Assembly (NCBI GenBank): GCA_040226215.1
Contig: JAVKFF010000245.1
Location: forward strand, 1-23,045
Source of the DNA: JAVKFF01 sp040226215
GTDB lineage: Bacteria > Pseudomonadota > Alphaproteobacteria > DSM-16000 > Inquilinaceae
Length of the DNA stretch: 23,045 nt
Direction of reading: 5' to 3'
In this document: positions 7,282 through 14,763 of the stretch, one piece after another
Numbering within the stretch: the stretch's first letter is position 1
Layout: every line of letters begins with the position of its first letter
Notes under the pieces: model-generated
Databases searched by the model: none
Told to the model about the DNA's origin: nothing
Seen by the model: only the letters and a program-made list of their open reading frames with translations
Program-made: the position numbers and the translations under genes

Positions 7282-7746
7282 TCACCCACGCCGCGCGCGG
7301 GTCAGCAAGCGGTCGAGGGCGTTGAGGAAGGCCTGGCGGTCGGCGGCGGAGAAGGCGGCGTGGCGGGTCTCATTGCGGGTGACCTCGCGCATGTGCTGGG
7401 CAATGGCGCGACCGGCCAGCGCCTGGCCGATGGAGGCGGCGGTGAACTCCCGCCCGCCCGGGCCCAGAACCGCCGCGCCCGCCTCGAGGCAGCGCGCGGC
7501 CAGCGGCACGTCGCGGGTCACCACGACGTCGCCCGGACCGGCCCTGGTGGCGATCCAGTCATCCGCCGCGTCCGGCCCGTCGGGTACGGCGACGACGGAG
7601 ATTAGCGGGTCCGCGCTCGGCCGGATGCCGCCATTGGAGACCATCACCGCCGGCACCCGCGTCCGCCCCGCCACCCGCTCCACCTCGGCCCGAACCGGAC
7701 AGGCATCGGCGTCGACATAGATGGTCGGGGAGGTGGTGGTGGGCAT
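7282..7746 (-). CDS. YaiI/YqxD family protein (DUF188)
   Basis: 154-residue cytoplasmic protein of the DUF188 family, which has a PIN-like nuclease fold but no well-established function. The signature YVDADACPV (10-18) carries the conserved acidic residues. SNGGIRP (37-43) and VVTRDVPLA (75-83), with a further conserved acid, follow in the expected order, and the C-terminal helical part is normal. I chose the ATG at 7746, since the open frame up to 7851 has no family similarity and the signature normally begins within the first few residues. GGAG lies about 11 nt upstream. It is divergent from the restriction-modification gene and lies before purB on the same strand. Confidence 0.9.
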   Translation of the reverse strand: MPTTTSPTIYVDADACPVRAEVERVAGRTRVPAVMVSNGGIRPSADPLISVVAVPDGPDAADDWIATRAGPGDVVVTRDVPLAARCLEAGAAVLGPGGREFTAASIGQALAGRAIAQHMREVTRNETRHAAFSAADRQAFLNALDRLLTRARRG

Positions 7747-7916
7747 GGGCGGGAGATCTCCGACGATGGTGGGGGTATGCGCGGCGTGCTCAGCCGAACC
7801 ACGAGCCTTAGCAGAGACCCAATCTCCGTCGACATCAACCGGCGGGGACAAATTGACTCGTATTACGGGTGTAAATGCTTCACTAAATCTCTTAATTCGA
7901 TTCTCAGTTCTCGGTC

Positions 7917-10900
7917 ATGCCTCCTGCCGCCGATCCCGACAGCATTTCCGCGTTCATCGACCGATGGACCGCCTCGGGCGGGGCGGAGATGGCGAACTTC
8001 CAATCCTTCGCCAAGGAACTCTGCGCGCTCTTGGGCCTGCCCCAGCCCGACCCGGCGCAGGAACGCAACGCGGCGAACGACTACGTCTTCGAGCGGCGGG
8101 TCGAGTTCAAGCACGACAACGGCACGACCAGCCAGGGGCGCATCGACCTCTATAGGCGCGATTGCTTCATCCTTGAGGCGAAGCAGTCGGCGAACCGCGT
8201 GCGTCTCGGCGGCGATTTGGATCAGTTGGCATTGCTGCCGGAGGATGCGCGGCAGATCAAGCGCGGCACAGCCGTCCGGGGCACCAGGGGCCTGGATCAG
8301 GCGATGTTCGAGGCGCGCCGGCAGGCGGAGGGCTATGCCCGGGCCCTGCCGGTCGAGCACGGCTACCCGCCCTTCATCCTGGTCGTCGATGTCGGCCGGG
8401 TGATCGAGGTCTACGCCGACTTCTCCGGCCAGGGGAAGAACTACGCCCACTTCCCCGACCGGCAGAGCTATCGCCTATCGCTCGACGATCTGCGGGATGG
8501 CGAGATTCAGGAGCGCCTGCGGTCGATCTGGCTCGATCCCCGCGCCCTCGATCCGACGCGCACATCGGCGGAGGTGACGACCGACATCGCCGTGCGGCTC
8601 GCGCGGGTCGCCCGCACGCTGGAGGGCAAGCGCGACGCCGGCGAGGTGGCGGAATTCCTCATGCGCTGCCTGTTCACCATGTTCGCAGAGGATGTCGGCC
8701 TGTTGCCGGAGGGCAAGTTCGCCGAGCTGTTGGCGGAGATGGAGAAGACGCCGGCCCATTTCGCCCCGGCCTTGGAGAGCCTGTGGACGGTTATGGACGA
8801 GGGCGGCTATTCCCCGCACTTCAACGCCATCATCCGCCATTTCAACGGCACGCTGTTCAAGACCCGCACGGCGATCCCGCTGGACGCGGAGGAGATACGC
8901 GAGCTGCGGATCGCCGCCTCGAAGGACTGGCGGCATGTCGAGCCGTCGATCTTCGGCACGCTCTTGGAGCGCGCGCTGGACCCGCGCGAAAGGGCCAGGC
9001 TCGGGGCGCACTATACGCCGCGCGCCTATGTCGAGCGCCTGATCGTGCCGACGATCATGGAGCCACTGCGCGACGAGTGGGACGCGGTCAAGGTGGCGGC
9101 GCGCGATCTGGTCAAGCACGGCGACGAGGAGGGCGCGCTGGGCGCCATCCAGGATTTTCATCACCGGCTGTGCACGACCATCGTGCTGGACCCCGCCTGC
9201 GGGACCGGCAACTTCCTCTACGTCGCCCTGGAGCTGATGAAGAAGCTGGAGGGCGAGGTGATGGAGGCGCTGGAGGATCTTGGCCTCGACCAGGCGCGGC
9301 AGGCGATGACCGGCGAGACGGTGAGCCCGGAGCAGTTCCGGGGGCTGGAGATCAACCCCCGCGCCGTCGCCATCGCCGACCTGGTGCTGTGGATCGGCTA
9401 TCTGAAATGGCAGCTGAAGACGGGCGGCGCCACGGCGGTCAACGACCCGGTACTGCGCGCGACCGGCACGATCGAGGAGGAGGACGCCATTCTGAGCTAT
9501 CGCGAGCGCCGCCTGATCACCGATGCCCAGGGCCGGCCGGTGACGATCTGGGACGGGCGGACGTACCAGGCCCACCCGATCACCGGGGAGGCGGTGCCGG
9601 ACGAGACGGCGCGGATCGAGACCTATCGCTATGCCGATCCCCGCGCCGCGACGTGGCCGGAGGCGCATTTCATCGTCGGCAATCCGCCCTTCATCGGCGG
9701 CAAGGACATGCGCGCCGAACTGGGCGACGGCTATGCGGAGGCGGCGTGGGCCGCGCGGCCCGACATGCCGGGCGGCGCGGATTTCGTCATGCATTTCTGG
9801 GACCAGGCGGCGCGCATCCTGACCCAGCCTCGACCCAAGGAGATCGGGAAAGGCGCCAGGATCGAGCGGCGGGAACCTGTCCGTCTGCGCCGCTTCGGTT
9901 TCATCACCACCAATTCGATCACCCAGACCTTTTCCCGCCGCGTCATCGAACGGCACATGTCGGGCAGGGTGCCCCTGTCGCTGGTCTTCGCCGTGCCCGA
10001 TCATCCCTGGCAGAAGGCGGCGGGCAAGGCGGCGGTGCGCATCGCCATGACCGTCGCCGAGCGGGGGACGGGCGAAGGCGTGCTGGCCAAGGTGGCGCAC
10101 GAGGCGGACCTCGCCAGCGACACGCCGACGGTGCTGCTGGAGAAGCGGCGCGGGATGGTGCGGGCGAACTTGACGCTGGGGGCGAACACGAGCGCGGCGA
10201 GAGCGCTGCTTGCCAATGAGATGGTCTGCAGTCCCGGCGTGAAGCTGCACGGCGCCGGGTTCATCGTCACGCTGGAACGGGCGCGAGAACTCGGGCTTGG
10301 CGCCGTGCCGGGGCTGGAGAACCACATCCTGGCCTACCGCAACGGCCGCGACATCGCCGACCGGCCGCGCGGGGTGATGGTGATCGATCTCTACCCGCTG
10401 ACCGCCGAGCAGGTGCGCGACCGGTTCCCCGCCGTCTACCAGCACGTCGCCGATCATGTGAAACCGGAGCGGGATCACAATAAGCGGGCCAGCTATCGAG
10501 ACAACTGGTGGATATTCGGTGAGCCACGCAGGGAGTTTCGGCCCGCCCTTGAGGGTCTCACCCGCTACATCACCACGATCGAGACGGCCAAGCACCGCTT
10601 CTTCCAGTTTCTCGACGCCTCCATCCGGCCGGACAACATGCTGGTCAATATTGGCCTCGACACGACCGCGCATCTGTCTCTTCTGTCTTCGCGCGTTCAC
10701 ACGCATTGGGCTCTGGCCGCCGGTGGTTGGCTTGGCGTCGGCAATGACGCGCGCTACAGCAAGACCCGCACCTTCGATCCCTTTCCCTTTCCCGACCTCG
10801 CCAGCCTCACGCCGGCGCTGAGCGAGCGGTTGCGCGATCTGGGCGAGCGGCTGGATTCCTTCCGCAAGGAACGGCTGGCCGCGCATGGCTTCCTGACCAT

Positions 10901-11546
10901 GACCGGGCTCTACAACGTGCTGGAACGGCGGCGCGCCGTGCTGCACGCACCGGACGCTCCGCCCCTCGACGACCGGGAGAGGGCGATCGACGAGGCGGGG
11001 CAGGTCGGCGTGCTCATGGACCTGCATGACGCCATCGACCGGGCGGTGCTGGGCGCCTATGGCTGGTCCGATCTGGCCGACGCGCTTGTCGGCCGGCCCG
11101 GCGCCACCACGCCCTCGCCGCACAAGAGCGCCGAGCAGGCGGCGGCGGAGGAGGATCTGCTGGGCCGGCTGGTCGCCCTCAACCAGGTCCGGCAGGTGGA
11201 GGAGGCGCGCGGCCAGGTGCGCTGGCTGCGCCCGGATTTCCAGGCGCCACGGCTGGCGCACAAGGTGTCCGTCCCGGAAGGCGAGCAGGTCGAGGCCGAT
11301 ATCGCCCCGCTCCCGGCGGACGAGCGGCTGCCCTGGCCCGAGGACGGGCTCGACCAGATCCGCGCCGTGCGCGCGTTGTTGAGCCGTGCCGGCAGTCCCG
11401 CCGGCGAACCGGAAATCCTCGCCGCCTTCACCGGCCGCGCCAGCCCCAAGCGCAAGGCCCGCGTGGCCGCCGTGCTGGAGAGCCTGGTCGAGATGGGTAT
11501 CGCGCGGATGGATGATTCGGGCGGCGGCTTCTTCGCGGCGCGGTGA
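7917..11546 (+). CDS. MmeI-like (type IIL/IIG) restriction-modification enzyme
   Basis: 1209-residue single-chain enzyme predicted to both methylate and cut DNA. An N-terminal PD-(D/E)XK-type nuclease is suggested by Asp77 in GRIDLY and Glu87-Ala-Lys89 in ILEAKQ; as I recall, MmeI has the same D-x9-E-x-K spacing. SAM-binding motif I is DPACGTGNF (425-433). Motif IV NPPF (589-592), followed by IGGKDMRAELGDGYAEA, is characteristic of the MmeI family and implies N6-adenine methylation. After the target-recognition region comes the conserved TFDPFPFP (952-959). About 250 further residues, ending in a winged-helix-like segment, exceed MmeI itself (919 residues). The ATG at 7917 follows AT-richer DNA and lacks a good Shine-Dalgarno. 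No separate specificity, endonuclease or BREX/DISARM partner gene is adjacent. Repeat elements lie near both ends, consistent with horizontal gain. The target sequence cannot be predicted here. Confidence 0.9.
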   Translation: MPPAADPDSISAFIDRWTASGGAEMANFQSFAKELCALLGLPQPDPAQERNAANDYVFERRVEFKHDNGTTSQGRIDLYRRDCFILEAKQSANRVRLGGDLDQLALLPEDARQIKRGTAVRGTRGLDQAMFEARRQAEGYARALPVEHGYPPFILVVDVGRVIEVYADFSGQGKNYAHFPDRQSYRLSLDDLRDGEIQERLRSIWLDPRALDPTRTSAEVTTDIAVRLARVARTLEGKRDAGEVAEFLMRCLFTMFAEDVGLLPEGKFAELLAEMEKTPAHFAPALESLWTVMDEGGYSPHFNAIIRHFNGTLFKTRTAIPLDAEEIRELRIAASKDWRHVEPSIFGTLLERALDPRERARLGAHYTPRAYVERLIVPTIMEPLRDEWDAVKVAARDLVKHGDEEGALGAIQDFHHRLCTTIVLDPACGTGNFLYVALELMKKLEGEVMEALEDLGLDQARQAMTGETVSPEQFRGLEINPRAVAIADLVLWIGYLKWQLKTGGATAVNDPVLRATGTIEEEDAILSYRERRLITDAQGRPVTIWDGRTYQAHPITGEAVPDETARIETYRYADPRAATWPEAHFIVGNPPFIGGKDMRAELGDGYAEAAWAARPDMPGGADFVMHFWDQAARILTQPRPKEIGKGARIERREPVRLRRFGFITTNSITQTFSRRVIERHMSGRVPLSLVFAVPDHPWQKAAGKAAVRIAMTVAERGTGEGVLAKVAHEADLASDTPTVLLEKRRGMVRANLTLGANTSAARALLANEMVCSPGVKLHGAGFIVTLERARELGLGAVPGLENHILAYRNGRDIADRPRGVMVIDLYPLTAEQVRDRFPAVYQHVADHVKPERDHNKRASYRDNWWIFGEPRREFRPALEGLTRYITTIETAKHRFFQFLDASIRPDNMLVNIGLDTTAHLSLLSSRVHTHWALAAGGWLGVGNDARYSKTRTFDPFPFPDLASLTPALSERLRDLGERLDSFRKERLAAHGFLTMTGLYNVLERRRAVLHAPDAPPLDDRERAIDEAGQVGVLMDLHDAIDRAVLGAYGWSDLADALVGRPGATTPSPHKSAEQAAAEEDLLGRLVALNQVRQVEEARGQVRWLRPDFQAPRLAHKVSVPEGEQVEADIAPLPADERLPWPEDGLDQIRAVRALLSRAGSPAGEPEILAAFTGRASPKRKARVAAVLESLVEMGIARMDDSGGGFFAAR

Positions 11547-11574
11547 GGACGCCGGTGTGGGAGCGGACGGCGGG

Positions 11575-11629
11575 CCGGTCCCGGGTCTGCGGCGCGTCGT
11601 TTCATGCCGCACCGCGCACGGGACGGCGG
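11575..11629 (+). repeat. Family B half-element after the restriction gene
   Basis: Starts CCGGTCCCGGGTCTGC, identical to the 16-bp terminus of the element at 7092, and ends GCGCACGGGACGGCGG. Only one arm is present. It begins 29 bp after the restriction-modification gene and is followed 19 bp later by a family A unit. Confidence 0.7.
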
Positions 11630-11647
11630 AACGGTGATAAAACATTG

Positions 11648-11737
11648 TTTTCCTTGTCATTCCCGCGCAAGCGGGAATCCAGACCTGCGGAGACGGTTGC
11701 ACGGTTCGCCTGGATCCCCGATCAGGTCGGGGATGAC
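11648..11737 (+). repeat. Family A double-hairpin repeat
   Basis: A full 90-bp unit. It has the leader TTTTCCTTGTCATTCCCGC, a hairpin with GCGGGAATCC, about 30 bp of linker, then TCCCCGA and TCGGGGA around TCAGG, ending GATGAC. It lies between the convergent restriction-modification and SDR genes and may act as a bidirectional terminator. A short AAAAC/GTTTT palindrome sits at 11639-11651. Confidence 0.75.
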
Positions 11738-11760
11738 GTGGTAGGGCCTGGCCTTGTCCC

Positions 11761-12510
11761 TCAGCTTAACCCCACCACCGGCACGAGCGCGCCGTGGATG
11801 GCGCGGGCGGCGGGGGAGGTTAGGAAGAGGATGACGGCGGCGAGGTCCTGCGGGGTGACCCATTTGGCGGGGTCGGCATTGGGCATGGCCTGGCGGTTGG
11901 CCGGGGTGTCGATGATCGAGGGCAGGACGGCGTTGACGTTGACGCCCTTGGACCGGAGCTCGGCCGAGGCGGCCTCGGTCAGGCGCATGACGGTGGACTT
12001 GGCGGCAATATAGGCGCCCATGCCGGCCTGGCCCTTCACCGCGCCGGCGGCGCCCACGGTGACGATGGCGCCGCGCCCGCGCTCGACCATGCCGGGGACG
12101 ACGGCGGTGAGCGTGTGGCGCAGCGTGGTGACGTTGAGCGCCTGCATGCGCTCCCAGAGGTCTTCCTCGGTCTCGTGCACCGCCGGGCCCATGGCGAAGC
12201 CGCCGGCGATGGCGGCCACGGCGTCGGGCGGGCCGGCCAGCGCCGCCGCCCGGGCGAAGCCCTCGCGGGCTGCGGCGTCGTCGGTGAGGTCGCAGGCGAC
12301 GGCCGCGACCCGATCGTCACCGCCGAAGGCGTGAGCGAGCGCGTCGGTGTCACGGTCGAGCGCGGCGACGCGCCGGGCCCCGGCCGCCAGATAGGCGGCG
12401 ACGGTGGCACGGCCGAGCGCGCCGGCGGCCCCGGTGACGGTGACGCTCATCGTCTGGAACCCTTCGGCCGGGAGGAGGGCCGGGGAGCGGTCGGAACGGG
12501 TTTCGGACAT
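11761..12510 (-). CDS. SDR family oxidoreductase, dihydropteridine-reductase-like
   Basis: 249-residue Rossmann-fold short-chain dehydrogenase. The nucleotide-binding TGAAGALG is at 26-33 and the Tyr167/Lys171 pair in YIAAK is intact. The usual catalytic serine 13 residues before the tyrosine is Ala154 in VGAAGAVKGQAGMGAY. That segment, plus AIAGGFAMG (100-108) and VLPSIIDTPANRQAMPNAD (195-213), resembles animal quinoid dihydropteridine reductase, which has AGAKAALDGTPGM and VLPVTLDTPMNRKSMPEAD as I remember them. With phhA just upstream on the same strand, a role in recycling the pterin cofactor is a reasonable inference; a generic SDR role remains possible. The start could be the ATG at 12510 (GAGG 5 nt before) or at 12450 (AAGGG 9 nt before), where SDR homology begins. 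Confidence 0.85.
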   Translation of the reverse strand: MSETRSDRSPALLPAEGFQTMSVTVTGAAGALGRATVAAYLAAGARRVAALDRDTDALAHAFGGDDRVAAVACDLTDDAAAREGFARAAALAGPPDAVAAIAGGFAMGPAVHETEEDLWERMQALNVTTLRHTLTAVVPGMVERGRGAIVTVGAAGAVKGQAGMGAYIAAKSTVMRLTEAASAELRSKGVNVNAVLPSIIDTPANRQAMPNADPAKWVTPQDLAAVILFLTSPAARAIHGALVPVVGLS

Positions 12511-12542
12511 CGGTGCCTCGTGCGGCTGAACGGAAAATAGGC

Positions 12543-12602
12543 GCGCGAACGCCCCCTGGATCGCCCCCGGGATCGCCCGCTTAATCGCCCTGGGCAACGC
12601 CC
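12543..12602 (-). repeat. Five tandem 12-bp units in the SDR leader
   Basis: Read on the minus strand, five consecutive 12-bp units each start GGGCG: three as GGGCGAT (the inner ones) and two as GGGCGTT. The last five bases of each unit vary. The period is exactly 12 with no slippage. In frame with the SDR gene the units would encode tetrapeptides of the form (G/R)-A-(L/I/F)-x, but no convincing start codon makes that frame part of the protein. Confidence 0.7.
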
Positions 12603-12641
12603 CCGGGGACAGCGTCCCAGGCACGCATCCTTTGGGGATCG

Positions 12642-12666
12642 GCCGGGCCGTCAGAACGGCCCCGGC
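12642..12666 (-). terminator. Strong hairpin just after phhA
   Basis: GGGCCGT and ACGGCCC enclose a 4-nt loop, and outer GCCGG/CCGGC pairing extends the stem with one bulged G. It begins 4 bp past the phhA stop codon. No T run follows, so it could be a weak or Rho-assisted terminator, or an mRNA-stabilising hairpin. Confidence 0.45.
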
Positions 12667-12670
12667 GACG

Positions 12671-13588
12671 TCAGCCAGCCCGGGCGGCCTTGCGGTCGAA
12701 ATAGCGGTGCGTGCCGCGATGGACAACCGTGTCGGTGTCGAGCACGGCATGCGCCTCGACGTCGCTGGCCGCCGCCAGGCGGTCGTAGAGGTCGCCGAAA
12801 TCGCGGTAGCACGCGTCCAGCAGGGCCTGGAAGCCGTCGATGACGAAATAGGTCTGCTGGAAGTCGTCGATGATGTACCTGGTGCGCATCACCCGTTCCA
12901 CGTCGAAGGCGATGCGGTTGGGCGAGGCGTCCTCCAGCGCGAAGACCGATTCTGCCGGTGAGGAGAGGATGCCGGCGCCGAAGATGCGCAGGCCCTCCGG
13001 TGTGCCGATCAGCCCGAACTCCACCGTGTACCAGTAGAGCCGGGCGAGGTTGTGCAGCCGGCCCAGATCCATGGCCCGGCGGCCGCCCTTGCCATAGGCC
13101 TCCATGAAATCGGCATAGACCGGGTCGGCGAGCAGGGGAACGTGGCCGAAGACGTCGTGGAAGACGTCGGGCTCCTCGAGATAGTCGAGCTCGCTCTCCG
13201 GCCGGATGAAGGCGCCGGCGGGGAAGCGGCGGTTGGCCAGGTGATCGAAGAAGACCTCGTCGGGCACCAGGTCGGCGACCGGCACGACCTGCCAGCCGGT
13301 CAGCGGCAGCAGTTTCTGCGACAGCCGGGCGAAGTCCGGGATGCCGCCGTCGGAAAGCTTCAGCCGGTCGAGCGCCGCCAGATAGGCGGGGGCGGCGCGG
13401 CCGGGCAGGATCTCCATCTGCCGGCGGTAGAGCCGGTCCCAGCGGTCGTGCTCCTCCGGCGAATAGGACGACCAGTCCTGATCGATGGTGTAGTCGGCAT
13501 TCTTCGGCGCGGCGCGATAGCGGTTCTTCGCGTCGATCGCCGGATCGGCGGCGCCGGCATCGGCGCGCGTGAAGGCGGTGTCGGCCAT
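12671..13588 (-). CDS. phhA: Phenylalanine-4-hydroxylase
   Basis: Iron- and tetrahydrobiopterin-dependent monooxygenase that turns phenylalanine into tyrosine, the first step of phenylalanine catabolism. The 305 residues match the short bacterial form, which has a catalytic domain and no ACT regulatory domain. The metal facial triad is His144 and His149 in PDVFHDVFGHVPLL and Glu190 in YWYTVEFGL. PESELDYLEEPD just before the first histidine is also typical. The ATG at 13588 follows a GGAAGGGAG stretch about 8 nt upstream. It is divergent from an AsnC-type regulator 127 bp away, and the next gene on its strand is a dihydropteridine-reductase-like SDR. No PhhB dehydratase is in the window. Confidence 0.96.
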   Translation of the reverse strand: MADTAFTRADAGAADPAIDAKNRYRAAPKNADYTIDQDWSSYSPEEHDRWDRLYRRQMEILPGRAAPAYLAALDRLKLSDGGIPDFARLSQKLLPLTGWQVVPVADLVPDEVFFDHLANRRFPAGAFIRPESELDYLEEPDVFHDVFGHVPLLADPVYADFMEAYGKGGRRAMDLGRLHNLARLYWYTVEFGLIGTPEGLRIFGAGILSSPAESVFALEDASPNRIAFDVERVMRTRYIIDDFQQTYFVIDGFQALLDACYRDFGDLYDRLAAASDVEAHAVLDTDTVVHRGTHRYFDRKAARAG

Positions 13589-13671
13589 GGGAGCGGCTCC
13601 CTTCCTGGCGGTGACGTGGAAGCCGTCATGATAGCCCGCCCGGGACGAAAAGGGCTTTCATCCTTGACCAC

Positions 13672-13694
13672 GATTGGCGACAATTCGAGCAATC
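13672..13694. promoter_or_regulatory. Possible Lrp/AsnC operator between phhA and its regulator
   Basis: GATTG and CAATC (13672-13676 and 13690-13694) form an inverted pair around a central AATT, an imperfect dyad of the size bound by Lrp-family dimers. A -35-like TTGACC lies at 13664-13669 just before it. Autoregulation and control of phhA from this site is an inference from position and symmetry only. Confidence 0.35.
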
Positions 13695-13715
13695 TGTTTC
13701 AGAACCACGGCTGAT

Positions 13716-14195
13716 ATGAACGAGGAATCCGGAGAATACCGCATTGGCGAAAGCGACCGGCGAATCCTTGGCGCCCTGCAGGCCGACGCCACGCTGACGC
13801 TGAAGCAATTGGCCGAGGCGGTGGCGATGTCGCCGTCCACCGTCTGGCGCCGGGTGCAGGACCTGGAGGCCGCCGGCGTGATCACGGGCCGGGTGACGTT
13901 GCTCGATCCGGCCCGGCTCGGCCTGCAGGTCTGCGTCTTCGTGCACGTGAACATCCGCGACCACCGGGCGGAGACCCGAGAGGCCTTCGAGCGCTTCGTG
14001 CAGGGCCGCCCGGAGGTGATGGAGTGCTTCTCGATCACCGGCGCGCACGACTACATGCTGATCGTGCGCACCGCGACGGTGGCCGCCTTCGAGGACTTCC
14101 TGATGCATGCCCTGCTGGCCCAGCCGGCGGTGGCGGCGGCGGCGTCCAACTTCACGCTGCGGCAGCAGAAATACACCACCGCCCTGCCGCTGTGA
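13716..14195 (+). CDS. Lrp/AsnC family transcriptional regulator
   Basis: 159-residue DNA-binding regulator. An N-terminal winged helix-turn-helix covers about residues 10-58, with the recognition helix in MSPSTVWRRVQDLEAAGVI. The RAM ligand-binding and oligomerisation domain covers about 68-150, with the usual GAHDYMLIV near residue 110. I chose the ATG at 13716, which gives the normal distance to the first helix; a TTG 42 bp upstream is less likely. Its divergence from phhA suggests that it senses an aromatic amino acid and controls phenylalanine breakdown, as related AsnC-type regulators do elsewhere. This is inferred from context. Its TGA stop is immediately followed by GGAC and repeat DNA. 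Confidence 0.93.
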   Translation: MNEESGEYRIGESDRRILGALQADATLTLKQLAEAVAMSPSTVWRRVQDLEAAGVITGRVTLLDPARLGLQVCVFVHVNIRDHRAETREAFERFVQGRPEVMECFSITGAHDYMLIVRTATVAAFEDFLMHALLAQPAVAAAASNFTLRQQKYTTALPL

Positions 14196-14214
14196 GGACA
14201 GGGGAGACGGGCGG

Positions 14215-14250
14215 CCGGTCCCGGCTCTCCCTCCGGTCGGCCGGGACGAC
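14215..14250 (+). repeat. Short family B half-element
   Basis: CCGGTCCCGG at 14215 and CCGGGACGAC ending at 14250 match the outer and inner termini of family B with most of the arm deleted. It is followed 21 bp later by the family A tandem array, repeating the B-then-A order seen after the restriction gene. Confidence 0.55.
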
Positions 14251-14271
14251 AGGTCGACCTATAAGTATTTG

Positions 14272-14726
14272 TTTTCCTTGTCATTCCCGCAAAAGCGGGA
14301 ATCCAGTCCGGCGGTGCCGGTCGCACGGTCGGCCTGGATCCCCGATCAGGTCGGGGATGACATCTGTGAGGCGGGGACAAACTCAAGGCGCCCGGTCTCA
14401 GTAGCGTCACCGCGTACCGCCCACGGGGTGATGTTCTGTCCCCAACCCTCTGATTTTCCATGTTATTCACGCTAAAGCGGGAATCCAGTCCGGCGGTGCC
14501 GGTCGCACGGTCGGACTGGATCCCCGATCAGGTCGGGGATGACATCTGTGAGGGGGGGGACAAACTCGAGGCGCCCGGTCTGAGTAGCGTCACTGCGTAC
14601 CGCCCACGGACTGATGTTCTGTCCACAACCCTCTGATTTTCCATGTCATTCCCGCGAAAGCGGGAATCCAGTCCGGCGGTGCCGGTCGCACGGTCGGCCT
14701 GGATCCCCGATCAGGTCGGGGATGAC
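14272..14726 (+). repeat. Tandem array of family A units, period 182-183 bp
   Basis: Two full units (14272-14453 and 14454-14636) and a truncated third (14637-14726) each start TTTTCC. Each has the GCGGGAATCCAGTCCGGCG hairpin arm and linker, then the TCCCCGA/TCGGGGA hairpin ending GATGAC. Full units continue with about 90 bp in which GGGGACA and, in the first unit, TGTCCCC (14373-14379 and 14437-14443) form a third inverted pair. Units differ by scattered substitutions; the middle one has TTATTCACGCTAAAGC where the others have TCATTCCCGC. The region 14196-14763 has no gene. Confidence 0.85.
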
Positions 14727-14763
14727 CCAGGAAGGGGTGGGCGAGGGTGGGCGAGCGCCACCC

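Noticed and set aside
7853..7889. Promoter of the restriction-modification gene from TTGACT
   Set aside because: The -35-like box lacks a -10 at proper spacing; the nearest TAAATC is 25 bp away.
7917..11546. BREX PglX or DISARM methylase
   Set aside because: The size is similar to PglX, but the N-terminal D-x9-E-x-K nuclease motif and the NPPFIGGKDMRAELGDGY block fit the MmeI family, and none of the other BREX or DISARM genes is present.
8475..11702. Very long open frame on the minus strand across the restriction-modification gene
   Set aside because: It is antisense to a gene with clear methylase and nuclease motifs. Its translation is repetitive in Arg, Gly, Gln and Ala, as expected of a GC-rich shadow, with no domain I recognise.
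14272..14726. CRISPR-like array
   Set aside because: Units of 182-183 bp are repeated as wholes and contain hairpins; there are no short direct repeats with unique spacers and no cas genes nearby.
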